IMG/VR virus record: IMGVR_UViG_3300028194_000327
Location: 1 to 27,887 of that record
Length of the DNA stretch: 27,887 nucleotides
Strand: one strand, 5' to 3'
From: a virus
Shown here: piece after piece, positions 17,501-22,933 of the stretch
Numbering within the stretch: position 1 is the stretch's first letter
Layout of the letters: each line of letters starts with the position of its first letter
Position numbers and translations under genes: made by a program
The notes under the pieces: model-generated
What the model was told of the DNA's origin: nothing
Databases searched by the model: none
The model's input: the letters and a program-made list of their open reading frames with translations, nothing else

Positions 17501-17683
17501 AGAAGTATTAAATCCAGATAATGCAGGACTTATTGACCAAGTTCCACCAGTATTTTTAGGAGTTGGCGTGTAAGTAGCATTATCGTCATCGCAAAATTGT
17601 TTTTGACCGTAAGAGAAGTCAGAGGGCAACCCTCTTGGTCCTCCGAACACACTACTTATCCCAATCCCAATCCCTGAACTCAT
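14528..17683 (-). CDS. Giant tail fibre: PKD-like, BspA-like and LamG domains
   Basis: 1051 aa, the largest protein here. Parts in order: a short Gly/Ser start; PKD/cadherin-like repeats about 26-178 with two matching phrases (INAATGEIDLSE and, near 830, VNASTGEIDATN); a NWGDGTG unit near 220; a long BspA-like (DUF285 type) leucine-rich region about 270-790 with repeats such as MFSGCTNVTKITW, NAFEDCVNLTTF and YCFKGCTSLALVDMTSW; and a LamG domain about 880-1030. The mix is typical of adhesive surface proteins of Bacteroidota and their phages. It ends abruptly at PPIAWYRM then TAA, where sister proteins normally continue with a WYxLGD linker. Likely receptor-binding. Confidence 0.8.
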   Translation of the reverse strand: MSSGIGIGISSVFGGPRGLPSDFSYGQKQFCDDDNATYTPTPKNTGGTWSISPALSGFNTSTGAFSPYGVTGTFVVSHTFDGKTSTQTIVLNDSDVVATFTYPNSAYPQSGVNPTPTITGTGPGINTGTFSATPAGLSINAATGEIDLSESALNSYVITYTSGSEFCADTATFTLEVEDPYVGFKFRILVPAGADQTLALETVNGASAAPNSVINWGDGTGVQDLTTTTASNSFSTGTYDIEINAFDSTTPVDNFSVTSGEELVTEVTDWGGTPWYSLNNAFEDCVNLTTFGTGTFKGISTGAGVNLDYCFKGCTSLALVDMTSWDFSEGMKAREMFSGCTNVTKITWTGIVKLTQSIAGMFFRVGTAVAAGCDFQTNNLDFSNSTVVTTGGTAAQGNGMFQEALIDADNSDISNWDFRTSIFSLTIIHTFNRTRVVGDDKTLNISNWKMACAQTSPSALGLQLMFDNFNLDLDNVRRDHNLSLNMTDWEFGSGITKSNWGQTFRLANFRKIIGLNTWTSGVVYRLAYMFQSTNFWAIQEGDNFSDAFWANSEVEFGFASMFSSHGLSLAENDWGESPNIKGLSKSPTSTANQGVTAMFSGARYTTTLSFEDVDISTGYGAANGTNINYHINGIKIKKNGAVSGGVDYSNAKIKFIGGSYANWTNAEISFLTFGPDIDFTLMTNWTVAFNNAFPDWPLTFATNLNLTNLTTIALSRTLTPCQADNFIRAVHDTNYLIGAPTPFSFSLASSQITNSPSVVNSKLLALEAAGYTITDGNPGTTMPFAYTTPIDTGADQIPTGSFTGGIFSSSDAANIPVNASTGEIDATNVGNTTIRYTLADGCYNEQTVQIAAALAQIDNLNSMQFDGGSDYIDLGTSLSLANEYTISCWININNTTAGAKAIIYKGTNTNTEFALEVNRTSGKLSTLGSSSGPVFTSNTTLTPGVWYHAALTKTVVGGSKTYTFFLNGISDGSGVTSTNPNYTSGITAIGRFGSSSGGYFNGSIDEVGLFNTALTEAEVQSIYNATAVVGGVNKTADLSQLTTPPIAWYRM

Positions 17684-17684
17684 A

Positions 17685-18152
17685 TTACCACATTGCTATT
17701 ATGTTCGATGCTGTAGTTGTGGTTTTTACTTTTAAAATTTGTATTGGCATAAATGTTCCAGCAGATATCTCAGTAAATGTAACCTCATTTCCTGCTGCCG
17801 TTTCTACAACTACATTTCCTTCTCCACCTACATAAAGAATTGTTCCTTCATTAAGGCCAGATGAATATATATTGTAGTTTTTTGTTATTGCTACTGCTGT
17901 AGCTACTGATAAAACTGTGTCACTATCAACTGCCGTTACTGTAGTAATAGCATCACGAACAGCTCCTGTTCCAGAATATATTACATCACCTACAGATGCA
18001 GTAGTTAAAAACTTTGCAGCACTATCTGTTAGTTTGCCAGCTGCAGCTGCTGTTGTTGCTCCAGTTGCTACTTGATTTGGCAGTGGTATAATAATATTGT
18101 TATCTGGTATAACGTTTATTGCTGCTGACGGTTGTAATTTTTGATAGGCCAT
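17685..18152 (-). CDS. Small beta-rich virion-like protein
   Basis: 155 aa, starting MAYQKLQPSAAINVIPDNNI. Ala/Thr/Val-rich with alternating beta pattern and few charges, as in small head-decoration or tail-base proteins. The central GDVIYSGTGAVRDAITTVTA and the end EISAGTFMPIQILKVKTT support a compact beta-barrel. It has no signal peptide. It leads directly into the giant fibre gene (1-nt gap) and follows the 53-aa gene (3-nt gap). A structural role is inferred from composition and position. Confidence 0.6.
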   Translation of the reverse strand: MAYQKLQPSAAINVIPDNNIIIPLPNQVATGATTAAAAGKLTDSAAKFLTTASVGDVIYSGTGAVRDAITTVTAVDSDTVLSVATAVAITKNYNIYSSGLNEGTILYVGGEGNVVVETAAGNEVTFTEISAGTFMPIQILKVKTTTTASNIIAMW

Positions 18153-18155
18153 TTT

Positions 18156-18317
18156 TTATGTAATTTCGTTGTTGTTATTATAAGGTAGAACCTCATTTAA
18201 AGTTTTTCTTCGTTTTGCACACCCACAGTCTTTTCCTTCAAATAATTTTGCTATTCCAGTTGCAGTAGTGAACTTATGAATTGTGTCTCCTAAACCTCTT
18301 GATTTTTCTTTTTCCAA
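18156..18317 (-). CDS. 53-aa conserved phage protein with CGC motif
   Basis: A short gene with TTG start at 18317 and TAA at 18156-18158. The translation runs EKEKSRGLGDTIHKFTTATG, then IAKLFEGKDCGCAKRRKTLN and EVLPYNN. The GLGDTIxKxTxATGI and DCGCAKRR..LN..FPY pattern is one I recognise as recurring in Bacteroidota phages next to tail genes; its function is unknown. An in-frame TAA lies a few codons upstream, so the start must be this TTG or a non-standard ATT. A promoter box (18341-18348) lies 23 nt upstream, making this the first gene of the late operon. Confidence 0.65.
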   Translation of the reverse strand: MEKEKSRGLGDTIHKFTTATGIAKLFEGKDCGCAKRRKTLNEVLPYNNNNEIT

Positions 18318-18340
18318 TTTAATGAATTTAACTTACCTTG

Positions 18341-18348
18341 CAAAGATA
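18341..18348 (-). promoter_or_regulatory. -7 box TATCTTTG, head of late operon
   Basis: A consensus -7 in the only gap between the late operon and the plus-strand regulator gene. The -33 is weak. It probably drives the tail, lysis and head genes. Confidence 0.55.
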
Positions 18349-18367
18349 AGAATAAAATAATACTTAA

Positions 18368-18778
18368 ATGAAACATGACTTTTTAAAACATTGGAGGGTC
18401 GTTAGATACTTAATAAAAAAACAATATGGTCTATCTCAGCAAGATTTAGAGCTGCTTCTTTTTTTACATAGCGAAGGTAGATTTACTAATGATGACTTTC
18501 ACTGGTATGATACTATTGTATCTTGGGATCCTAAAAAATTTGTAAGATTAAAGAAAGAAGGATGGATAAAGCAATGGAGAACTAATTCAGGTAGATCAAA
18601 AGCCATATATGAATTAACTCATAAAGGTAAAATTGCTATGGGAAGAGTTTATAGATTACTGCTTGAAGAAGAAAGATTTCCAGAAAGCACTAGAAACCCT
18701 GTGAGTAAGCCTAAAAGAAGTTCTGAATATAGATACTTTAATGCAATGAAGAAAATAAATAGAGAGAATCCTACTTAA
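18368..18778 (+). CDS. Winged-helix (MarR-like) DNA-binding protein
   Basis: 136 aa, the only plus-strand gene among minus-strand neighbours. Residues 17-100 read as a winged helix: KKQYGLSQQDLELLLFLHSE (helices 1-2), FTNDDFHWYDTIVSWDPKKF (helix-turn and recognition helix), VRLKKEGWIKQWRTNSGRSK (wing) and AIYELTHKGKIAMGRVYRLL (return helix). The C-terminus is basic. It starts divergently 51 nt from the late operon's first gene, so it is well placed to control late transcription, either as repressor or activator. Alternatives are a replication or packaging-site binder. The ATG at 18368 lies in an AT-rich leader. Confidence 0.68.
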   Translation: MKHDFLKHWRVVRYLIKKQYGLSQQDLELLLFLHSEGRFTNDDFHWYDTIVSWDPKKFVRLKKEGWIKQWRTNSGRSKAIYELTHKGKIAMGRVYRLLLEEERFPESTRNPVSKPKRSSEYRYFNAMKKINRENPT

Positions 18779-18965
18779 GGCAACATTCCTTTTTGCAGTT
18801 TCTAGAGCAATCTTGCTTAAAAGCTAATAAGAATTCTCTTACACCTACTCCAAATGCTATACCTGCAAACAGTATATCTTTTTTTATTAGGAGTAATCCT
18901 CCTATGGCCATGGCCATTACACACTTTGTAAGTGGTGAATTAACTAAGTCTTTTATTTTTTCCAC
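18771..18965 (-). CDS. Small membrane protein with Cys-rich tail
   Basis: 64 aa with a GTG start at 18965. A hydrophobic region of two short membrane helices (LTKCVMAMAIGGLLLI and ILFAGIAFGVGVREFLLA) is followed by a Cys-rich basic tail (DCSRNCKKECCLK, four cysteines). It overlaps the end of the plus-strand regulator by 8 nt, tail to tail, and the end of the 44-aa gene by 26 nt. An inner ATG is possible but would cut the first helix. Function unknown; it could alter the host membrane. Confidence 0.5.
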   Translation of the reverse strand: MEKIKDLVNSPLTKCVMAMAIGGLLLIKKDILFAGIAFGVGVREFLLAFKQDCSRNCKKECCLK

Positions 18966-19074
18966 GTTTTCTACCTTTACCCCTTAATGGTCTAGTAAAC
19001 AATGAATCAAAATTCAGTGCCCTCCAATAAGGTTGGTTAAATATTGCTCTATCTGAAGTAGATTTTTTTCTCAC
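18940..19074 (-). CDS. 44-aa basic protein
   Basis: GTG start at 19074, TAA at 18940-18942. The start overlaps the stop of the upstream gene as GTGA, a typical coupled junction. The translation starts MRKKSTSDRAIFNQPYWRAL and ends in a basic run RPLRGKGRKRGKNKRLS. The high Arg/Lys content fits the neighbouring cluster of tiny basic proteins. No family known to me. Confidence 0.5.
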   Translation of the reverse strand: MRKKSTSDRAIFNQPYWRALNFDSLFTRPLRGKGRKRGKNKRLS

Positions 19075-19289
19075 TTCTTAATCATAGAAGATATATGGCT
19101 TCCAGCTTTTTCATACTTCATTCCATGATCTCCACCGTAAGCGTGTCCGTAATCTTTCTTTGACATAGCTTTAGATTCATCTCTTCTAGATTTCATAGAT
19201 TGAGAATGAGCTCCTTTATGCTTGTTTCCTAAAGACTCATCTAGTCTTGCGTTATATCCTTGTTTCATTTTCTTTGTTTTAGTTGCCAT
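19071..19289 (-). CDS. 72-aa basic protein, Gly/His/Lys-rich
   Basis: Strongly basic, with a patterned middle: QGYNARLDESLGNKHKGAHS, then MKSRRDESKAMSKKDYGHAY and GGDHGMKY. The RRDESKAM and LDESLG phrases look like short helical repeats. It has no membrane segment and no cysteine. A TATATTTG promoter box lies 10 nt before the ATG. It could be a DNA-binding or virion-packaged peptide; only basicity supports that. Confidence 0.6.
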   Translation of the reverse strand: MATKTKKMKQGYNARLDESLGNKHKGAHSQSMKSRRDESKAMSKKDYGHAYGGDHGMKYEKAGSHISSMIKK

Positions 19290-19299
19290 TAGGCGTTTA

Positions 19300-19307
19300 C
19301 AAATATA
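19300..19307 (-). promoter_or_regulatory. -7 box TATATTTG before the 72-aa gene
   Basis: Consensus -7, partly in the last codons of the 99-aa gene, 10 nt before the ATG at 19289. Leader very short. No recognisable -33. Confidence 0.45.
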
Positions 19308-19607
19308 CTAATATTTTCCTTGTCTTGATTTTGGGGAGCTTTTGGTAGAGCCTCCTTTGCCAGCCCATAAATTTTTGCAGGCCCAATACCGAGCTGTCAA
19401 CTTCGACTTGGCTGTTCCGCATTTATGTCTGGCTCGGAAACTTTTTCTAGCAGCAGTGGAATAGTTGTGACCGTATCCCTTTGCTCCAAAATGTATTATC
19501 TTTTCTTTACCACCCTCACATCCCTTGACCATTTTCTTTTTACCTGGTCTAGTAGAAGATCTAGGCTTGTTACATGCCATTGATGATTTATCTACTCTTT
19601 TTGCCAT
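19308..19607 (-). CDS. 99-aa basic phage protein (CNKPR / KEKIIHFG family)
   Basis: Basic protein with a pattern I recognise in many phage and giant-virus small proteins: CNKPR near the start, then VKGCEGGKEKIIHFGAKGYG, then KSFRARHKCGTAKSKLTARY and WACKNLW. The conserved part covers about 10-80. Two Cys (in RHKCGT and YWACK) and the aromatic ARYWACK end suggest a compact metal- or nucleic-acid-binding fold. Its role is not known to me. The tail is Ser/Lys/Gly-rich. It starts at the ATG at 19607. Confidence 0.68.
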   Translation of the reverse strand: MAKRVDKSSMACNKPRSSTRPGKKKMVKGCEGGKEKIIHFGAKGYGHNYSTAARKSFRARHKCGTAKSKLTARYWACKNLWAGKGGSTKSSPKSRQGKY

Positions 19608-19608
19608 G

Positions 19609-19737
19609 TTATTTTTTCTTTGGTTTGGTGTGAGTATATCCTTTTTTCTTTAATGACAAATGTTCTTTAATTGTTTTAGCAACCTTCTTTATACCTGTTT
19701 TACTATACATGTTATGTGCTTTAAACTTTTTTGCCAT
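19609..19737 (-). CDS. 42-aa basic protein
   Basis: ATG at 19737, TAA at 19609-19611. MAKKFKAHNMYSKTGIKKVA continues with a basic helix, KTIKEHLSLKKKGYTHTKP, ending KKK. The gene ends 1 nt before the next start. Codon content and spacing fit the cluster. Unknown function. Confidence 0.55.
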   Translation of the reverse strand: MAKKFKAHNMYSKTGIKKVAKTIKEHLSLKKKGYTHTKPKKK

Positions 19738-19834
19738 TTTTTTTATTCTTTTTTGATTTATCTAAGTGCTCTACTAATGTTTTTATTCCAAGTATAGAGG
19801 CTGCACATAGAACCAGCATTAATTCATCAAACAT
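19721..19834 (-). CDS. 37-aa hydrophobic/basic peptide
   Basis: ATG at 19834, TAA at 19721-19723. MFDELMLVLCAASILGIKTL forms one membrane-like helix followed by a Lys-rich end (KKNKKNGKKV). It overlaps the next gene by 17 nt and follows the previous stop by 3 nt. Short, so some risk of being spurious, though the packing is consistent. Confidence 0.42.
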   Translation of the reverse strand: MFDELMLVLCAASILGIKTLVEHLDKSKKNKKNGKKV

Positions 19835-19837
19835 ATC

Positions 19838-19993
19838 CTAGTAGCTAGACTCCATTTTTTTCTCCATACCGTAGTTTGGATTGTAACTAATTTTTCCTTT
19901 ATACATTTTAGCACATGAATCAGCTTGAGCTTTTCCTACTGCGTTATATGGAAATACTTTTTTCTTTCCACCTGGTAACTTTACTGTTGGCAT
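19838..19993 (-). CDS. 51-aa basic protein
   Basis: ATG at 19993, TAG at 19838-19840. MPTVKLPGGKKKVFPYNAVG, then KAQADSCAKMYKGKISYNPN, ending YGMEKKMESSY. The PGGKKKVFPYN start looks like a short beta-hairpin followed by a helix. Unknown function. It starts 2 nt after the previous stop. Confidence 0.58.
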   Translation of the reverse strand: MPTVKLPGGKKKVFPYNAVGKAQADSCAKMYKGKISYNPNYGMEKKMESSY

Positions 19994-19995
19994 AA

Positions 19996-20109
19996 TTATT
20001 TTTTTTTCTTTTTACTTTTCTTTAGTTTAATAAAATCCGCTGAGGTAATCTTGTCAAAAGGCATAGCAACTCTTGCTATTTTTCTTTGTTTCTTGCTTAA
20101 TTTACTCAT
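19996..20109 (-). CDS. 37-aa basic protein
   Basis: ATG at 20109 overlapping the previous stop as ATGA. MSKLSKKQRKIARVAMPFDK, then ITSADFIKLKKSK and a five-lysine end. The VAMPFDKITSADFIKL phrase is non-random and coding-like despite the short length. Unknown function. Confidence 0.52.
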   Translation of the reverse strand: MSKLSKKQRKIARVAMPFDKITSADFIKLKKSKKKKK

Positions 20110-20462
20110 TTTCTTTTAACTGGTTTTACTTTTTTTCCTCCTGCTCCTCTCATTCCTACTCTTTTCTTTTCTGCTTTTTTTCTGCTCAACTCAGACTTGC
20201 TCATCTCTCCCTTTGTTTTAGGAGTCTTTGAAGAAACTCTTTTTGTTGGTCTACAATATTCTGTTTTTCCTCCAGATCCACATGGCTTTCCTGTTCTGGT
20301 ATCTACCCACTTCTCTTTTCCCCATCTCTTAAGATTAGAACCAGCTTTTGTTTTCCTTACCTTACCTTTTGCTTTACGACACTTTGCAGTAGCTTGAGCA
20401 GCACGAGCTGACCATTTACCGTAGCTTTTCATTATTTTTCTATAACAAGCGTCTTTTGGCAT
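20106..20462 (-). CDS. 118-aa basic phage protein (KDACYxK / WVDxxTGKPCG)
   Basis: Two motifs that I recognise as recurring in small basic proteins of phages and large viruses: KDACYRKIMKSYGKWSARAA with AQATAKCRKAKGK (1-33), and KEKWVDTRTGKPCGSGGKTE followed by YCRPTKRVSSKTPKT (49-84). The C-terminal 35 residues are almost all Lys, Arg, Gly and Ser. Four cysteines may bind metal. It is related in style to the DUF5872-type proteins, but I cannot confirm family membership. Likely nucleic-acid binding or virion-associated. Confidence 0.66.
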   Translation of the reverse strand: MPKDACYRKIMKSYGKWSARAAQATAKCRKAKGKVRKTKAGSNLKRWGKEKWVDTRTGKPCGSGGKTEYCRPTKRVSSKTPKTKGEMSKSELSRKKAEKKRVGMRGAGGKKVKPVKRK

Positions 20463-20668
20463 TATAAATTTAAATTTCTTTTTGACATTTTTCTTTTAAG
20501 AATACTTCTTCTTATGTTTCCAAATGGTCCGGTTGCATTAAATATATCTTCGCTTTTTCCTTCTTCTTTAGCATCTTTTCTTTCTATACTACCCATTGGA
20601 TAGTCCTTGTAAGCTGGTCTATTTGCTTTTCTTCTAGCTTTTCTTTTTTCTCTATCTAGTTTTGACAT
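20462..20668 (-). CDS. 68-aa basic protein
   Basis: MSKLDREKRKARRKANRPAY begins a highly charged helix; the middle (KDYPMGSIERKDAKEEGKSE, DIFNATGPFGNIRR) is less basic, and the end is again basic. It overlaps the next gene by 1 nt and starts 2 nt after the previous stop. Unknown function. Confidence 0.6.
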   Translation of the reverse strand: MSKLDREKRKARRKANRPAYKDYPMGSIERKDAKEEGKSEDIFNATGPFGNIRRSILKRKMSKRNLNL

Positions 20669-20670
20669 AA

Positions 20671-20985
20671 TTATTTACCTCCTGTATTTCCTTTGTTTTT
20701 TCTACCGCTTCCTTTTTTACCTCTTGCTCTTCTGTCTCCAGCAGTAGCAGATTTACTTCCTCTGTTTTTACTAGCTTTTTCTAAGACAATTCTTCCTCCT
20801 TTGTGAGAAACATCCTTGCCATCATAATTGCCATAAGTTCCAAACTCTCGATTCTTTTTGTTATCGAAAACTCTTCGCTTTACCTGCCCTGGTTTTTTGT
20901 TGTACTTTTTTTGGTAATCGTTGTGCTTTTTTCTAGCAGCTTTGTTTTTCCTGTAAAACCTTGCAGTACGACTTAACTTAGACAT
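20671..20985 (-). CDS. 104-aa basic phage protein (TARFYRKN / GTYGN / DVSH)
   Basis: Motifs: KLSRTARFYRKNKAARKKHN, then DYQKKYNKKPGQVKRRVFDN, then REFGTYGNYDGKDVSHKGGR and LEKASKNRGSK. This order (TARFY..NPEAR, KY...P....R..LN..NR..GTYGNGD.KD.SH) recurs in small proteins of many marine phages; role unknown. It contains no second Met, so the ATG at 20985 is the only ATG start. That start lies just 4 nt after a -7 promoter box, implying a leaderless or nearly leaderless message. Confidence 0.7.
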   Translation of the reverse strand: MSKLSRTARFYRKNKAARKKHNDYQKKYNKKPGQVKRRVFDNKKNREFGTYGNYDGKDVSHKGGRIVLEKASKNRGSKSATAGDRRARGKKGSGRKNKGNTGGK

Positions 20986-20989
20986 ACAG

Positions 20990-21020
20990 CAAAGATAGTT
21001 ATTTTACAGAACTACTACAA
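20990..21020 (-). promoter_or_regulatory. Promoter (TTG-N20-TATCTTTG) before small basic gene cluster
   Basis: The -7 box TATCTTTG is at 20990-20997, and a -33 TTG at 21018-21020 sits 20 nt away, near the Bacteroidota optimum. It lies between groES and the 104-aa gene, partly in the last groES codons. Confidence 0.62.
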
Positions 21021-21261
21021 TATCCTTGTCTTGAACGACAGTATATAAATCCTCACCAATTCTAACTTCGTGAGTTTGTAGTTTATTGTAATAAATATAA
21101 TCTCCTTCTTTTAAATAAGTGAGCCCTGATCCAAATGAAACAACTTCTCCTTTACGGTACATCATTCCAACTGTATCTTTGGAAGTTAGAAGCAACCCCC
21201 CTTGACTTTTGTGAGACTCCTTAACTTCTTTTACTAAAACATATTTTCCTACTGCTTTCAT
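21004..21261 (-). CDS. groES: Co-chaperonin GroES (phage-encoded)
   Basis: 85 aa, slightly shorter than the usual ~97. It has the full Cpn10 pattern: AVGKYVLVKEVKE at the start, a mobile loop at 15-28 (ESHKSQGGLLLTSK, with GGLLL in place of GGIVL), KEGDYIYYN (51-59), EDLYTVVQDKDIVVVL at the end. It closes the GroEL cage. It begins within the groEL stop (ATGA overlap), so the two are translated together. The gene order is groEL then groES, opposite to the usual bacterial groES-groEL, which argues against recent capture of a whole host operon. The shortfall in length is in the roof/loop region. Confidence 0.92.
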   Translation of the reverse strand: MKAVGKYVLVKEVKESHKSQGGLLLTSKDTVGMMYRKGEVVSFGSGLTYLKEGDYIYYNKLQTHEVRIGEDLYTVVQDKDIVVVL

Positions 21262-22826
21262 TTTTCTCTTACGTTAGTTATAATAGCATTAGTACTTAAA
21301 ATAGTCGAAGCAATAGAAATAGCATTTCTTACTGCACTCTTAGTAACCTTGCATGGATCTATAATTCCTAACTTAATCATATTGCCATACTTATCATTCT
21401 TTACATCGTATCCTGTTCCCGGGTCTAAATTTGGTTCTATCAACTTAGTTTCTATTCCAGCATTAGTTAAAATCTGATAAAACGGAGCCTTCAATGCTTT
21501 TTCCATAATAGCCATAGAAACTCTTTGACTTTCGCCAGCACCGAGCTTTGCGAGGTCATCCGCTATTTCTTTCAGTGCTATGCCACCACCTGGCAATATT
21601 CCGTCTTCAAGGGCTGCTCTTGTGGCGCATACTGCATCATCGACACGATCTTTCTTTTCTTTTTGTTCAATATCTGAGTTCGCTCCAACGTGAATCACTC
21701 CAATCTTTCCAGATATCATAGCAATTCTTTTTTTAATAAACTCTTGTTCTTTAGAAGTTTCGTGCATTTCCCATAGTGATTCCATGTGATTATTGAGCTG
21801 AGACTCTAAGTGTTCATCTTCTTTTCTTACAATCACAGTGTTTGCATTATCTACAATAACCTTTCGGGCTGATCCCAGGTCTTCTAATCTAACCAACTGA
21901 AAGTTATCACCGGTATCTTCACTAAAGTAAGTGGCTCCTGTGGCAATAGCTATATCTTGCATCATCTGATCTTTCTTCCATCCAAACTCTGGTGGCTGAA
22001 TTACACAAACCTTTAAACCATTTCTAACTTTATTCAAATTAAGTGTATTCATTACTTTGGCATCGACATCTCCAATAATCAAAAGAGACTTTCCGTTTTG
22101 TAATACATCTGCTAGCACATGTTCAATAGATGACATATTCTCAACAGTAGAATTTAAAACTAGTATATAAGGATTTTCAAGGACACATTCTTCTGTTTTT
22201 TGATCCGTTATAAAATACCTTGACATATATCCTCTTTTCAGTCTCATTCCTTCACTTGTAGAAAACCAAGTATCTCCACCATCAGAATTCTCAACAGTAA
22301 CCACTCCATTAATTCCTACTAAATCGTAAGCTTGAGCAATTATGTTTCCTATCTCTTTATCATTGTTTGCTGATATAGATGCTACATCTACTAATTTTTT
22401 AGCAGTAATCTTTTTCTTTTTCTTGTCTAGTGCTTTAATAATAAAATCTGTAGTGTCCTGCATATTTCTAATAATATCAGTCAGATTCATTTCTTTCTTT
22501 ATTCTTTTTTGAGCTTCTGCAATAATAGCTTGTGTCAAAACAATAGCAGTGGTGGTTCCATCACCAGCTTCGGTTGCAGTTTTTTCAGCAGCTTCTCTAA
22601 TTATTCTAACAGCTAAGTCTTCTGTCGGATCCATTAGTGCAATACTTTTAGCAACAGTTACACCATCCTTAGTAATTGTTACTCCACCTATATGATTTTC
22701 GGATTCTATTAGAACTGTTCTACCTCTAGCACCTAAAGTACTCTTAACAGCATCAGCGATTTTATTTACACCGCCTATTAGTTTTTTTCTAGCCTCTTCT
22801 TCAAAGCTAATCTCTTTTACAATCAT
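21258..22826 (-). CDS. groEL: Chaperonin GroEL (phage-encoded)
   Basis: 522 aa ATP-driven folding chamber. All key residues are present: TKDGVTVAK with D54, GDGTTT at 88-93 for nucleotide binding, Y200/Y204/F205 in RGYMSRYF for substrate contact, D397 in DRVDDAVCATRAALEDG, and GGG at 413-415. It ends ITNVREK, so the flexible GGM tail is missing. A TTG at 22850 would add eight residues, but the promoter box at 22852-22859 would place transcription start downstream of it, so the ATG at 22826 (MIVKEISFEEEARKKL) is chosen. Likely folds capsid or fibre proteins, as host or phage chaperonins do in other phages. Confidence 0.95.
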   Translation of the reverse strand: MIVKEISFEEEARKKLIGGVNKIADAVKSTLGARGRTVLIESENHIGGVTITKDGVTVAKSIALMDPTEDLAVRIIREAAEKTATEAGDGTTTAIVLTQAIIAEAQKRIKKEMNLTDIIRNMQDTTDFIIKALDKKKKKITAKKLVDVASISANNDKEIGNIIAQAYDLVGINGVVTVENSDGGDTWFSTSEGMRLKRGYMSRYFITDQKTEECVLENPYILVLNSTVENMSSIEHVLADVLQNGKSLLIIGDVDAKVMNTLNLNKVRNGLKVCVIQPPEFGWKKDQMMQDIAIATGATYFSEDTGDNFQLVRLEDLGSARKVIVDNANTVIVRKEDEHLESQLNNHMESLWEMHETSKEQEFIKKRIAMISGKIGVIHVGANSDIEQKEKKDRVDDAVCATRAALEDGILPGGGIALKEIADDLAKLGAGESQRVSMAIMEKALKAPFYQILTNAGIETKLIEPNLDPGTGYDVKNDKYGNMIKLGIIDPCKVTKSAVRNAISIASTILSTNAIITNVREK

Positions 22827-22851
22827 TAAATTAAATTTTATTAAAGTCAAA

Positions 22852-22882
22852 CAAATATATACAAAAACAATTCACATGCAAA
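22852..22882 (-). promoter_or_regulatory. groEL promoter (TTTG-N19-TATATTTG)
   Basis: The best promoter in the window: -33 TTTG at 22879-22882, exactly 19 nt, then -7 TATATTTG at 22852-22859. It gives a leader of about 20 nt before the groEL ATG. Confidence 0.78.
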
Positions 22883-22896
22883 AAATATTAAATAAA

Positions 22897-22933
22897 GTTT
22901 GGGTTGTTTGGGGTGGTTTGGGTTAGCCCAAAC
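22897..22933. repeat. Triple GTTTGGG repeat ending in a perfect hairpin
   Basis: GTTTGGG occurs at 22897, 22906 and 22916 (9-10 nt apart). The last copy forms a perfect 7-bp inverted repeat, GTTTGGG-ttag-CCCAAAC (22916-22933). It sits about 15 nt upstream of the groEL -33 box, the position of an operator or activator site. Confidence 0.55.

Noticed and set aside
14528-17683. Possible diversity-generating retroelement target in the fibre genes
   Set aside because: No reverse transcriptase, template repeat or adenine-biased variable repeat was found in the window.
18793-18987. 64-codon plus-strand open frame
   Set aside because: Opposite the membrane/Cys-rich minus-strand gene, which is coupled to its upstream neighbours.
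22827-22850. TTG start extending GroEL by eight residues
   Set aside because: The -7 promoter box ends at 22852, so transcription would start at or after the TTG; the ATG at 22826 matches the usual GroEL N-terminus.
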